Assembly: GCA_021849075.1 (NCBI GenBank)
Contig: JAJZTH010000001.1
Coordinates: 1 to 64,000 of the forward strand
Reading direction: 5' to 3'
Source of the DNA: Pseudomonadota bacterium
Lineage (GTDB): Bacteria; Pseudomonadota; Alphaproteobacteria; Sphingomonadales; Sphingomonadaceae
DNA: 64,000 nt
Under the pieces are notes generated by a model. It was not told the DNA's origin. It saw nothing but the letters and a program-made list of their open reading frames with translations, and did not search any database. The position numbers and the translations under genes are program-made. Positions 10,502 through 19,070 of the stretch are shown here, in pieces. Each line of letters starts with the position of its first letter. The first letter of the stretch is position 1.

Positions 10502-10945
10502 TTAGCAGTTGCGGTCGATCGCGCGGCCGGCCAGCGCACCCACGCCAGCGCCGATGATCGCGCCGGTCGTGCCGTCGCCGCGGCGGCCATAGCGGCCTGA
10601 ACCCTTGCCGACTTCATTACCCAGCAGGCCGCCGGCGATCGCGCCGATGATGGTGCCGCCCGTGCCGTTATCCCGACAGCGATAGCCGCCCCGATAACCG
10701 CGATAGCCATTGTTGCGATAATAGCCGTCGCCACGATAGCCGCGATAATAATCGCCGCGATAGCCCCGGTTATAATAGCCACGGTCATAACCGCGATAGC
10801 CCCGGTCATAGCCGCCACGATAATAATCGCCACGATCATAACCGCGATAATGGTCGCGCGCCATCGCCGGGGTGGCGGTGACGGCCAGCGATGCCGCACC
10901 CATGGCCAGGGCCGCACCCATATTCACAAGAAACTTCATCTTCAT
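10502..10945 (-). CDS. Glycine-zipper 2TM protein with Tyr/Arg/Gly repeats
   Basis: 147 residues from ATG 10945, which has GAGGAG about 9 nt upstream. A signal peptide ends at TPAMA (about residue 29). Residues 31-92 are tandem Y-R-G / Y-D-R-G-Y units, an extremely basic and aromatic low-complexity stretch. Two glycine-zipper segments follow (TIIGAIAGGLLGNEVG and AIIGAGVGALAG), the Gly-zipper_2TM pattern of outer-membrane-associated small proteins such as SlyB/YmgG/OsmB. Usually stress-linked and envelope-located; exact role unknown. The protein ends in a Cys (RNC). Confidence 0.78.
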   Translation of the reverse strand: MKMKFLVNMGAALAMGAASLAVTATPAMARDHYRGYDRGDYYRGGYDRGYRGYDRGYYNRGYRGDYYRGYRGDGYYRNNGYRGYRGGYRCRDNGTGGTIIGAIAGGLLGNEVGKGSGRYGRRGDGTTGAIIGAGVGALAGRAIDRNC

Positions 10946-11133
10946 GGCTCTGCTCCTCAATTGCCATCCTCTTGGGCGGCCGCTGAAAAGAACGGGATTG
11001 CCCATCGATTGCCCTGCTTATGCCGGAGTCGGCTTGAGCCGAGCCTGAATGGGGGTGACAGCCCCCGTTCAGATGCGATCGCCCCGCCACTGCCCTGCTG
11101 CGTCCTGCCGAATATTCGCCTAGGACAGGGTCG

Positions 11134-12117
11134 ATGCAGCGAATCCTGATCGTCCTCGCCCTTGCAATCCTGCTGTTGCCGGCGCCCCATCCGGGAAAAC
11201 CCGAAGCCGTTCAGGCCGGCGCGCTGCTGGTGACGGCGCGCGCCATGCCGCTCAGCAGCGTCGATCCCGCCCTGCGCCGCGTCGGCGCGCTCGACTATCT
11301 GGGTGGATGGTCGCTGGAAAGCGACAATCCCGGCTTTGGCGGCATATCCGCCCTGCTGGCGACGCCGCAGGGCGATGTGCTGGGCCTGAGCGATTCAGGC
11401 ATATTGATGGGCTTTCATGTCGGGCCGGGGGACGCGGCCCGCCGCCCCTTCATCGCCCCGCTGCCGGTGCGCCGGCAGGACCGGTTCCGCCCCTGGTGGG
11501 CATGGGATTCGGAATCCATGACGCATGATCCGGCGACCGACCGCTATTGGGTCGGCTTTGAACTGCAACAGGCGATCTGCCGCTACAGCCCCGGCTTCGC
11601 CCGGGTGGAGGCATGCCGCACCTGGCCCGACATCATGGCCTGGCCCAAGACCGGATCGATCGAATCGCTCGCCCGCCTGCCCGATGGCCGCTTTCTGGCG
11701 ATTGGTGAAATGGGCATGACGCCCGATGGCAAGCATGACAGCCTGCTCTTCGCCGGCGACCCGGCGGAAACCAGCACGCCCGCCCCCGTCCATCTGCGCT
11801 ACACCCCGCCAAAGGGCTATCGCCCGACCGATGCGGTCGCGATCGACGACCGCCATGTGCTGGTGCTCAATCGCCGCCTGACGATAGAGGATCTGTTCAC
11901 CGCCACGATCGCCATGGTCGAGTTGCCCGAACGGCCGACACCCGGCACGGACTTGAAGTCCCGCACGCTGGCTCGGCTCGCCCCGCCATTGCTGGCCGAT
12001 AATTTCGAAGGGATGGCGGTGACGCGCGAACGGGGGCGCACGATCATCTGGGTCGTATCGGACGACAATCACGAATTTTTCCAGCGCACGCTGCTGCTGA
12101 AATTCGGCCTGAATTGA
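11134..12117 (+). CDS. Phytase-like esterase domain protein
   Basis: 327 residues with an N-terminal signal peptide or anchor (ILIVLALAILLLPAP). The body matches the phytase-like (esterase-like activity of phytase) beta-propeller family: GGWSLESDNPGFGGISAL near the start, SDSGILMGF, ESMTHDPATDRYWVGFE, then SIESLARLPDGRFLAIGE and NFEGMAV. The family is extracytoplasmic, usually annotated without proven substrate. Divergent from the glycine-zipper gene across 188 bp; monocistronic here. Confidence 0.8.
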   Translation: MQRILIVLALAILLLPAPHPGKPEAVQAGALLVTARAMPLSSVDPALRRVGALDYLGGWSLESDNPGFGGISALLATPQGDVLGLSDSGILMGFHVGPGDAARRPFIAPLPVRRQDRFRPWWAWDSESMTHDPATDRYWVGFELQQAICRYSPGFARVEACRTWPDIMAWPKTGSIESLARLPDGRFLAIGEMGMTPDGKHDSLLFAGDPAETSTPAPVHLRYTPPKGYRPTDAVAIDDRHVLVLNRRLTIEDLFTATIAMVELPERPTPGTDLKSRTLARLAPPLLADNFEGMAVTRERGRTIIWVVSDDNHEFFQRTLLLKFGLN

Positions 12118-12172
12118 ACGCCTGTCTGAAAATGCGCCTTTGGCGCAGCCGTCCTGAACCAGATTCAAACGC

Positions 12173-12198
12173 AAAAAAGCGGCCCGGTGAGGGGCCGC
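12173..12198 (-). terminator. Terminator of rpmB
   Basis: GCGGCCC (12179-12185) pairs with GGGCCGC (12192-12198). On the minus strand it is followed by six T. It lies 29 nt beyond the rpmB stop. Confidence 0.85.
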
Positions 12199-12226
12199 TC
12201 CTTATGCCGAAACGAATCGAGCGGAA

Positions 12227-12520
12227 TCAGGCTGCTGCGGCAGCCTTCTTCTTGACGATGTCGCGCTTCAGGCGACGGGCCTTCAGCGACAGCTTGTCGT
12301 CGTTGGTCTTGACCAGCCAGTTGTCCAGGCCGCCATTATGTTCGACCGAACGCAGGCCATGGGTCGACACGCGCAGCTTCACGGTGGTTTCCAGCGTTTC
12401 GGAGATCAGCGACACGTTCTGCAGGTTGGGCAGGAACACACGCTTGGTCTTGTTATTGGCGTGGGAAACATTGTGACCCACCTGGCGACCCTTACCGGTC
12501 AGCTCGCAAATGCGCGACAT
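12227..12520 (-). CDS. rpmB: 50S ribosomal protein L28
   Basis: 97 residues, the length of alphaproteobacterial L28. [20 protein letters not shown] is the conserved N-terminus. This version has a single Cys there, not the four-Cys zinc form. The C-terminus has the basic K/R-rich tail ([11 protein letters not shown]) ending in a run of Ala. The start is the second in-frame ATG (12520), which matches the family exactly. Flanked by its own terminator. Confidence 0.97.
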   Translation of the reverse strand: MSRICELTGKGRQVGHNVSHANNKTKRVFLPNLQNVSLISETLETTVKLRVSTHGLRSVEHNGGLDNWLVKTNDDKLSLKARRLKRDIVKKKAAAAA

Positions 12521-12667
12521 AGTCAATCAACCTTTGAAATTCGGGTTCGTTCGGAAAGCCGCGCCGATAACGGGATTCGTGTCTCCCGTCAACCCGCAGC
12601 GAAGCAGGATCGCAACCCTTTGGCGACCCGATGCGTTGAAAGCGCGACTAACCCAAAGGAGGGACAA

Positions 12668-12889
12668 ATGCGAGTCATTGGTGGATTGCTGGTGATTATC
12701 CTGCTCGTTCTGGCCGGCGGCATCGCCACGGGCTTCATCGACCTGCAAAAGACGCAGGAAGGGCGCCTGCCCGAAATCGCCGTGAAGGAGGGCGCGCTGC
12801 CCAAATATGAAGCCAGCGTCGCCAAGGTGCAGGTCGGCACCCGCAAGGAAACGGTCGACGTGCCCACGGTGGACGTGAAGAAGCCCTGA
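12668..12889 (+). CDS. Small single-pass membrane protein, unknown
   Basis: 73 residues. A strong AAGGAGGG Shine-Dalgarno sequence sits 6 nt before the ATG at 12668. One N-terminal membrane helix (VIGGLLVIILLVLAGGIATGF) is followed by a 45-residue exported or cytosolic tail ending VDVPTVDVKKP. No domain recognised. The clean ribosome site, intact frame and 38-nt gap to tadA support a real gene. Confidence 0.68.
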   Translation: MRVIGGLLVIILLVLAGGIATGFIDLQKTQEGRLPEIAVKEGALPKYEASVAKVQVGTRKETVDVPTVDVKKP

Positions 12890-12927
12890 TCCTTTCTAAC
12901 AGCCAAATCATCCTGTAACGGGCGGAT

Positions 12928-13389
12928 ATGGCTCCGCCCCCCTTTCCCCTCCCCATGCCCATGCGCCGCGCGCTCGACCTCGCCCGCACGTCGCAGGCGG
13001 CGGGCGAAGTGCCGATCGGCGCGGTGGTGACGAAGGATGGCGCGATCATCGGCGAAGGCGAAAATCGCAACCGCCGGGACAATGATCCCACCGCCCATGC
13101 GGAAATCGTCGCGATGCGCGCGGCGGCGGCGGCGCTGGGCGACCATCGCCTGACAGGCTGCGACCTGTGGGTGACGCTGGAGCCATGCCCGATGTGCGCG
13201 GGCGCCATATCCCACGCACGGATCGCCCGCCTTTATTATGCGGTGGGGGATCCCAAGGGCGGCGCGATCGAACAAGGACCGCGCCTCTTCGCCCAACCGC
13301 AATGCCTGCACCGGCCCGACGTCTATGGCGGACTGGCCGAGGCCGAAGCCTCAACGCTGTTGCGCGACTTTTTCCTCGCCCGGCGTTGA
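12928..13389 (+). CDS. tadA: tRNA-specific adenosine deaminase
   Basis: 153 residues. Converts A34 to inosine in the wobble position of tRNA-Arg(ACG). Zinc and catalytic residues are present: TAHAE (His57, Glu59) and PCPMC (Cys87, Cys90), with the family's ISHARIARLYYAVGDPKGGA. The C-terminus overlaps the convergent membrane-protein gene by 39 nt. Confidence 0.95.
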   Translation: MAPPPFPLPMPMRRALDLARTSQAAGEVPIGAVVTKDGAIIGEGENRNRRDNDPTAHAEIVAMRAAAAALGDHRLTGCDLWVTLEPCPMCAGAISHARIARLYYAVGDPKGGAIEQGPRLFAQPQCLHRPDVYGGLAEAEASTLLRDFFLARR

Positions 13390-15264
13390 ATAATCTATTC
13401 TGTAGAGCTGGTAAGGCAGCGTCATCGCCGTCTCCAGCTTCACCGGCACCAGCCATTTGGGCAGGTCGCCCCGCATCAGCCCGGCATAGAAGCCACCGGG
13501 GCTGCGCGACTGATAGATGGTGCCTTCGGGGAACCAGGGACAGACCAGCAAATAGGTGGCGTGATGCTTGGCCGCGATCGCGCGGAAATCGCGCGCCGGA
13601 CCGTCAAAGGCATGGTGAATGTCCAGAATCGTCGCGCCATTGCGATGATAGGGACCGGCCAGCGCGCTATGGTGCGTGGTGGCGATCAGGCGCGGGCCAA
13701 GATCGACCATGGTGAAGATGGTGGCCGGCGGCAACTGATCCAGCACCTGCAACGCCGGCAAAGTGCGGCAACGGCCATTGGCCTTCTTGATCGAATCGTT
13801 CCGCGCAATGGCGGATGGCCGCCAGGGCTTTGGCACGGTGCCGGTCGCCTGCTGCCACAGCGTCACCATCTGCGGATAGAGCGGATAGGCGCAGGCGATC
13901 ACCGCCAGCAGCGCCACCCCCGCCCCGGCGGCGATCTTCACGGCGCGCCTGCCCATCAATATCGCGACGACCAGCCGATGCGCGGCCCAGGCGGCGGGCG
14001 GGATCGCCAGCAATTGCGCCGCAGGGCCGGCGCGCAGCTGCCAGAAGAGCAGCGCCGTGGAAAAGAGCATCATCAGCCCCACGGTGGCCCAGGCCCAAAG
14101 CCGTTCGGGATCGCGCCGCGCATCCCACAATGCCCAGATCAGGCCGATCAGCCCGGCGACCGGCACCGCCAGCAGCGGCACGACCATCGACTGCGCCTGC
14201 GCCGTGATCGGCTTGGCCTCGCGAATATTGGCGAGCCACAGCTTCTGAAGCTCGGGCGAAATCTGATAGGGGGTCAGGCATTGCGGCCAGTTGAGATAAA
14301 AGAAGACCGCAACTGCGCCGCCCACCACTGCGCCCGCCGCCATCCGCACCGGCCATCCGCGTAGGGGCGCGATCGACAGGATCACCATCCCCGCCCCCGC
14401 CGCGCCGAACACCGCGACCCAGATGGGCGATATCGCGTCACACACCATCGCGCGATTGGCATAGCTGGCGAACAGCAGATAGAGGATCGACGTCGCCCCC
14501 GCGAGGCTGAGGCCATAGGGCAGCAAGCGCCGTTCCGCCCCCGGCCGGAATACCCAGCGCAGCGCGATCAACGCGCCGCCCGCCGCCAGATAGACGATCA
14601 TCTCCATGCCGATGGCGATCGACAATGCGCTGCTGATCCCGGCCATCAATCCGCCGCGCAGGCGATTTTCGTCGATCACCCCCGCCAGCATCGTCAGCGC
14701 CAGCGCCAGTTGCCAGCCATGATGGTCGATCCGCATCGGCGCATACATGCCCAGCGCCATCTGCGTCGCCAGCGGGCCGAGAATGGCGAGGAACCAGCCA
14801 TGCGGCCCCGCCAGCCGTCGCCCGATGAAGCCCAGCGAGAGCATCAGCAGCAGCAGCGGCAGCAATGGCGCGATGCCGCAGGCCAGCCGATCGGCCAGCC
14901 CCTGATCCACGAACGCGCGGAAGAACAGGATCAGCCCCGCGATCGGAATGTCCACCAGCCGCGACCAGTGGATATTGGCCCCGCCCGGCGGATCGAGCCG
15001 ATATTGGCGCAGATCATACCAGCCCTGCCCGGCCAGCCAATCCTTCACCTGGACATAACGGATATTGTCGTCGGTGTCGCTCAGCACCAGCCAGTGGATC
15101 GCCGGCCAGCGCGTCGCCACCATCGACACGGCGATGATGATCCAGATGAGGAAGGTCAGCCATTTCCAGTGCCGCTGGGCATAGGCGGTCAGGATCGGCG
15201 CCCAATGGAGAGCATGGTTACGCAGGGCATGGGCGCGCAGGATATCGCGGCTAGGCAAGGTCAT
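13351..15264 (-). CDS. Polytopic GT-C-like membrane protein
   Basis: 637 residues with about 11-13 predicted membrane helices and a C-terminal soluble domain from about residue 500. An acidic first loop (SDTDDNIRYVQVKDWLAGQG, near residue 62) followed by GGANIHWSRLVDIP resembles the first periplasmic loop of GT-C glycosyltransferases (STT3/PMT/ArnT type), where Asp residues bind metal or sugar-lipid. Likely a lipid-linked sugar transferase, but substrate and linkage cannot be read. Divergent from gtrA by 45 nt, a frequent partner of such enzymes. Overlaps tadA tail-to-tail. Known informally as a conserved hypothetical of alphaproteobacteria. Confidence 0.6.
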   Translation of the reverse strand: MTLPSRDILRAHALRNHALHWAPILTAYAQRHWKWLTFLIWIIIAVSMVATRWPAIHWLVLSDTDDNIRYVQVKDWLAGQGWYDLRQYRLDPPGGANIHWSRLVDIPIAGLILFFRAFVDQGLADRLACGIAPLLPLLLLMLSLGFIGRRLAGPHGWFLAILGPLATQMALGMYAPMRIDHHGWQLALALTMLAGVIDENRLRGGLMAGISSALSIAIGMEMIVYLAAGGALIALRWVFRPGAERRLLPYGLSLAGATSILYLLFASYANRAMVCDAISPIWVAVFGAAGAGMVILSIAPLRGWPVRMAAGAVVGGAVAVFFYLNWPQCLTPYQISPELQKLWLANIREAKPITAQAQSMVVPLLAVPVAGLIGLIWALWDARRDPERLWAWATVGLMMLFSTALLFWQLRAGPAAQLLAIPPAAWAAHRLVVAILMGRRAVKIAAGAGVALLAVIACAYPLYPQMVTLWQQATGTVPKPWRPSAIARNDSIKKANGRCRTLPALQVLDQLPPATIFTMVDLGPRLIATTHHSALAGPYHRNGATILDIHHAFDGPARDFRAIAAKHHATYLLVCPWFPEGTIYQSRSPGGFYAGLMRGDLPKWLVPVKLETAMTLPYQLYRIDYSTPGEEKVAQQR

Positions 15265-15309
15265 GGCGGTGGATTAAACGCTCCGCATCAAAGCGCAACC
15301 GGGGCCGTC

Positions 15310-15726
15310 ATGAATTATCTGTCACGACTTTATGCAGAGCATGGCGCGCTGTTCTGGCAGATTGTGCGCTATGGCGTGACCGGCCTGTTCGTCACCGCCT
15401 GTCAGGCGGCGATCTACTGGACGCTGGCGGCCCCGGTCGGGCTGCACCCTCAGATCGCCAATGGCATCGGCTATCTCGCCGCCGTCATGATCGGCTATGT
15501 CAGCCACAGCCTCTTCACCTTTCGCGGCCATGGCGGCGATGCCAGCCACGGCGCGCGCGGCGTCAAATTCATCCTCGTCTCGCTGGTCAGCTACAGCCTC
15601 AACGCACTGTGGGTCTATCTGTGCGTCACCCATATGCGCTGGCCCGAATGGTCGCCCATCCCCGCCATGATTTTCGTCACGCCGGTTCTGGTGTTCGGCC
15701 TGAACCGGCAATGGGTGTTCCGGTGA
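15310..15726 (+). CDS. GtrA-family membrane protein
   Basis: 138 residues with four membrane helices. QIVRYGVTGLFVTACQAAIYW and the C-terminal FGLNRQWVFR are the GtrA signatures. Members flip or present polyprenyl-linked sugars for cell-surface glycosylation. Its head-to-head position with the GT-C-like gene (45 nt) suggests a joint role in surface polysaccharide or lipid modification, as inference. The ATG at 15310 begins the fold; no strong Shine-Dalgarno is visible. Confidence 0.88.
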   Translation: MNYLSRLYAEHGALFWQIVRYGVTGLFVTACQAAIYWTLAAPVGLHPQIANGIGYLAAVMIGYVSHSLFTFRGHGGDASHGARGVKFILVSLVSYSLNALWVYLCVTHMRWPEWSPIPAMIFVTPVLVFGLNRQWVFR

Positions 15727-15775
15727 GGAGGTGACAAGCGACAAGAGCGGGTTGCGGCCAAGGTCGGACATAATT

Positions 15776-15901
15776 AGCCCCTCCCTTTCAAGGGAGGGGG
15801 TGGGGTGGGTGCGAGCGCAGCGAGCTTACAATCTATCGGTGTAAAGCGTCGCTGACGCGACGCTCCCCACCCCAACCCCTCCCCTGAAGGGGAGGGGCTT
15901 A
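15776..15901. repeat. GC-rich palindromic intergenic element
   Basis: About 126 bp with nested symmetry. Each end holds a small hairpin (CCCCTCCCtttcaaGGGAGGGG on the left; CCCCTCCCCtgaaGGGGAGGGG on the right). Beyond them GTGGGGTGGG on the left pairs with CCCCACCCC on the right, around an inner GCGTCGCTGACGCGACGC hairpin. Typical of sphingomonad intergenic repeats; no coding content. Confidence 0.8.
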
Positions 15902-16084
15902 TGGCAGGAAACAACCCATCCCGGCCATCGGCCTGTCCTATGTTCCGCCATCTTGCTAGTCTCACAGCATGACCGCGCCGCGCCCCTCCTTCACTCCAGC
16001 CACCTCGCAACAAAATTTCACTATCTTGTTCCAAAATGTCTCATTCGGCGAGAAATATGCGAAGTTAAGCGTGGGCCTCACTCT
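15902..16084. other. Intergenic leader before xerC
   Basis: Together with the repeat to its left this makes a 358-base stretch without a gene. Apart from the palindrome at 15776-15901 I see only ordinary AT-enriched upstream DNA near 16015-16070, probably the xerC promoter region. No confident -35/-10 pair or small gene was identified. Confidence 0.4.
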
Positions 16085-16975
16085 ATGACCGCCCCCCTCC
16101 CCGAACGCTGGCGTCAGCATCTCAGCCTCGACCGGCGGCGCTCGGTCCATACGGTGCGCGCCTATGTCGCCACCGCCGAACGGCTGATCGCCTTTCTGGA
16201 AGAGCATCGCGGCGAACGGGTCAGCGCGTCGACGCTCGCCGGACTGGATCAGGCGGACCTGCGCGCCTTCCTGACCAGCCGGCGGATGGACGGGATCGGC
16301 AACCTGTCGGCGGCGCGTGAACTTTCCGCCGTGCGCGGTTTCCTGAAGTTTGTCGGCGGCGATGACGCCCGCATCCCTCAGCTCAAAGGCCCGCGGGTCA
16401 AGCGCGGCCTGCCCCGCCCCGTTTCCCCGGACGAAGCGGTCGCGCTGGCGCAGGACATTGCCGAAACCGCGCGGGAGGACTGGATCGGCGCGCGCGACTG
16501 GGCGGTGCTGCTGCTGCTCTATGGCGCGGGGCTGCGCATTGGCGAGGCGATGGGCCTTAACGGCGACATCGTCCCGCTGGGCGACACGCTGCGCGTTACC
16601 GGCAAGCGCAATAAGACGCGGATCGTGCCGCTGCTGCCGCAGGTGCGGCAGGCGATCGACGCCTATGTCGACCAGTGCCCCTACCCCCCCGCGCGCGACG
16701 CACCGCTGTTTCGCGGCGCGCGCGGCGGTCCGCTGTCCGCCGCGCTGATCCGCCGCGCGGTGCAGGGCGCGCGCGGCCGGCTGGGCCTGTCGGACCGGAC
16801 GACGCCGCATGCGCTGCGCCACAGTTTCGCGACCCATCTGCTCGGCCGTGGCGCGGACCTGCGCAGCCTTCAGGAATTGCTGGGCCATGCCAGCCTGTCC
16901 TCGACCCAAATCTATACCCAGGTCGACGCCGCCCATCTGCTCGACATTTATCGCAACGCCCACCCTCGAGCCTGA
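16085..16975 (+). CDS. xerC: Tyrosine recombinase XerC
   Basis: 296 residues, the standard Xer length. Resolves chromosome dimers at dif together with XerD and FtsK. N-terminal SAM-like core-binding domain (1-105), then the catalytic domain with Arg150 (GLRIGE), Lys (GKRNKTR), His-x-x-Arg (HALRH, about 242-245), His268 (LLGHAS) and nucleophile Tyr277 (STQIYTQVD). Full length and all six residues intact. No attachment sites or cargo nearby, so this is the housekeeping enzyme and not an integrase. ATG 16085 matches the family N-terminus. Confidence 0.92.
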   Translation: MTAPLPERWRQHLSLDRRRSVHTVRAYVATAERLIAFLEEHRGERVSASTLAGLDQADLRAFLTSRRMDGIGNLSAARELSAVRGFLKFVGGDDARIPQLKGPRVKRGLPRPVSPDEAVALAQDIAETAREDWIGARDWAVLLLLYGAGLRIGEAMGLNGDIVPLGDTLRVTGKRNKTRIVPLLPQVRQAIDAYVDQCPYPPARDAPLFRGARGGPLSAALIRRAVQGARGRLGLSDRTTPHALRHSFATHLLGRGADLRSLQELLGHASLSSTQIYTQVDAAHLLDIYRNAHPRA

Positions 16976-17043
16976 AAGGGCCTCATATCCGCCGCATTTA
17001 ACGGCAAGCCTGTGCCCCTCACCCGACCGAGGGGACGACCATC

Positions 17044-17331
17044 ATGCTGCGTCTGATTCTGATATTGCAGAGTGTCGGCGCAGGCGAAATTCCGCCCGAT
17101 TTCGATCTGGCCAAGGTGAAGCCCTCGCCCGACGCCAACGCCATCGTCGTCACCGCACGCAAACAGAGCCAGCGCATCGAACGTCTGCCCGAAGACATGG
17201 AACCGCCGCTGGGCCGCGCCGAATTCGGGCTGTTCGGCAAGGCGAAGGGCGATGTGCATGTCGACAGTCAAAGTTTCGGCAACGGCACCACATCGCAGCG
17301 GGTGATGGTGCGAATAAAGCTGCCCTTCTGA
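17044..17331 (+). CDS. Conserved-looking small exported protein, unknown
   Basis: 95 residues. Short hydrophobic N-terminus (MLRLILILQSVGAGE) that may be a weak signal. The middle has AIVVTARKQSQRI, reminiscent of the start of TonB-receptor plugs but far too short to be one. It ends with a beta-rich segment (SQRVMVRIKLPF). No known domain. 4 nt from the convergent dedA stop. Confidence 0.5.
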   Translation: MLRLILILQSVGAGEIPPDFDLAKVKPSPDANAIVVTARKQSQRIERLPEDMEPPLGRAEFGLFGKAKGDVHVDSQSFGNGTTSQRVMVRIKLPF

Positions 17332-17335
17332 CCCG

Positions 17336-17935
17336 TCAGCCGCGCGGCCGCCAGGTCGCCAGCCGCCACAGATAGATGACGACCGCCCCCACCACGCAGG
17401 CGGTGGCGGCCGGCCCGACATAATGGTCGATATGGCGAAAATTCTGCCCCAGCACATAGCCGGCATAGGCCAGGATGACATTCCACACCAACGCCCCGGC
17501 CGTGGTCCACAGCAGGAAGCGGACATGCCCCATGCGGAACAGTCCGGCCGGCAGCGATATCATGGTGCGGAACGCGGGCATGAAGCGGAAGACGAAGACG
17601 ACGATCTGGCCATATTTGCCGAACAGATGGTCCAGCGCCTCGACATCGCGCCATTCCAGCGTCGCCCAGCGGCCATAGCGGTCGACCAGCGGCTTCAGGC
17701 GATGAAAGCCCAATATATGGCCGACCAGATACCAGAAATAATTGCCGATGGTGGTGCCGATGGTGCCGGCCAGCAGCAGCCATTCCATATCCATCCGCCC
17801 CTGCCCGACGCGGATGCCGCCAATGCCCATGATCAGTTCTGACGGGATCGGCGGAAAGATATTTTCCAGGATCATCAGAAAGAAGATGCCCCAATATCCC
17901 CCCGCATCGATCAGGCGGAGAACCCAGTCGGTCAT
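17336..17935 (-). CDS. DedA-family membrane protein
   Basis: 199 residues. DedA family members are half-transporter-like membrane proteins needed for envelope homeostasis; some flip undecaprenyl phosphate. Family marks are visible: ENIFPPIPSELIMGIGG, GTTIGNYFWYLVG, the amphipathic FGKYGQIVVFVFRFMPAFRT with its essential Arg pair, and SLPAGLFRM. Last gene of the rsmI-yraN-gshB-dedA block, separated from gshB by a palindromic repeat. Confidence 0.9.
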   Translation of the reverse strand: MTDWVLRLIDAGGYWGIFFLMILENIFPPIPSELIMGIGGIRVGQGRMDMEWLLLAGTIGTTIGNYFWYLVGHILGFHRLKPLVDRYGRWATLEWRDVEALDHLFGKYGQIVVFVFRFMPAFRTMISLPAGLFRMGHVRFLLWTTAGALVWNVILAYAGYVLGQNFRHIDHYVGPAATACVVGAVVIYLWRLATWRPRG

Positions 17936-17986
17936 GGAATGCTCATCTCCAAGGTGCGCTTATACATAACAACGCGCCTCTCTCCC

Positions 17987-18062
17987 CCGTTCGCCCTGAG
18001 CTTGTCGAAGGGCCGCTCTTTTCTGGAAAAGAACAGGGCTTCGACAGGCTCAGCCCGAACGG
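17987..18062. repeat. Dispersed palindromic repeat, copy 2
   Basis: 76 bp: left arm CCGTTCGCCCTGAGCTTGTC and right arm GACAGGCTCAGCCCGAACGG around TTTTCTGGAAAAGAA. Same family as 7710-7787 and 19071-19174. It fills the gap between gshB and dedA. Confidence 0.87.
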
Positions 18063-18082
18063 ATTTCGGGATAATATTGCGA

Positions 18083-19057
18083 TTAGGCCACAGCCCGCTG
18101 CGCCAGCCGCGCGTCGATCGCGTCCCAGATCATACCGCCGGTATCAGTGCCGTCGAAGGCGTCGATCGACACGATCCCTGTCGGTGAGGTGACGTTGATT
18201 TCCGTCAGCCACTCGCCGCCGATCACGTCGATGCCCACGAAGAGCAGGCCGCGCGCCTTCAGCTCCGGTCCCATGGCGGCGCAGATTTCCCGCTCCTTGT
18301 CGGTCAGCTGCGTCTTGGCGGCCGATCCGCCCACGGCCAGATTCGACCGGATTTCGCCCGCACCGGGGATCCGGTTGACCGCGCCGGCGACTTCGCCATC
18401 GATCAGCACGATACGCTTGTCGCCTTCCGCGACGCCGGGGATGAACGCCTGAACCATGAAGGGTTCGACCCACGACGCCTTGAACAGTTCCACCAGCGAC
18501 GACAGGTTCGCGCCATTCTTGCCGACATGGAACACCGCCACGCCGCCATTGCCATAAAGCGGCTTCACCACGATTTCGCCATGCTGGGCCAGGAAGCTCT
18601 TCACCTCGGCCAGATCGCGGGTGATCATGGTGGGCGGCATGAACCGGGCATAATCGAGCACGAACAGCTTTTCGGGCGCGTTGCGGACGCTGGCGGGATC
18701 GTTCACCACCAGCGTTTCATCCTGCACCCGCTCCAGCAAATGAGTGGCGGTGATGTAGCTGAGGTCAAATGGCGGGTCCTGCCGCATCCATACGACATCC
18801 ACGTCGCGGCCAAGGTCGAGCATCTCTTCGGGACCAAAGGCGAAATGATCGCCCTCAACCTTCTGCACATTCACCGGCCGCGCCTTGGCCAGAACGCGGC
18901 CGTCACGGAACGTCAGGTCGGGCGCCAGATAATGATAGAGCCGATGCCCCCGCGCCTGCGCTGCGAGCATGATGTGAAAGGTCGAATCGCCTCCGATCTT
19001 GATCCCTTCCATCGGGTCCATCTGCACGGCGACGGTCAGGGGGTTGAGTGTGGTCAT
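18083..19057 (-). CDS. gshB: Glutathione synthetase
   Basis: 324 residues. Joins gamma-glutamylcysteine and glycine using ATP. AVQMDPMEGIKIGGDSTF is the conserved N-terminus; the ATP-grasp domain is seen in VVKPLYGNGGVAVFHV, ADGDKR-like EGDKRIVLIDGE, and GIDVIGGEWLTEINVTSPTG, which carries metal-binding Glu and Asn. Start 19057 has AAGGA 6 nt before it; the ATG two codons upstream (19063) is less well placed. Downstream of yraN with a repeat between. Confidence 0.95.
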   Translation of the reverse strand: MTTLNPLTVAVQMDPMEGIKIGGDSTFHIMLAAQARGHRLYHYLAPDLTFRDGRVLAKARPVNVQKVEGDHFAFGPEEMLDLGRDVDVVWMRQDPPFDLSYITATHLLERVQDETLVVNDPASVRNAPEKLFVLDYARFMPPTMITRDLAEVKSFLAQHGEIVVKPLYGNGGVAVFHVGKNGANLSSLVELFKASWVEPFMVQAFIPGVAEGDKRIVLIDGEVAGAVNRIPGAGEIRSNLAVGGSAAKTQLTDKEREICAAMGPELKARGLLFVGIDVIGGEWLTEINVTSPTGIVSIDAFDGTDTGGMIWDAIDARLAQRAVA

Positions 19058-19070
19058 CGTCATTCCTTTT

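Noticed and set aside
16085-16975. XerC as an integrase of a genomic island
   Set aside because: Length and motifs are those of housekeeping XerC, with no attachment repeats, tRNA junction or cargo genes around it.
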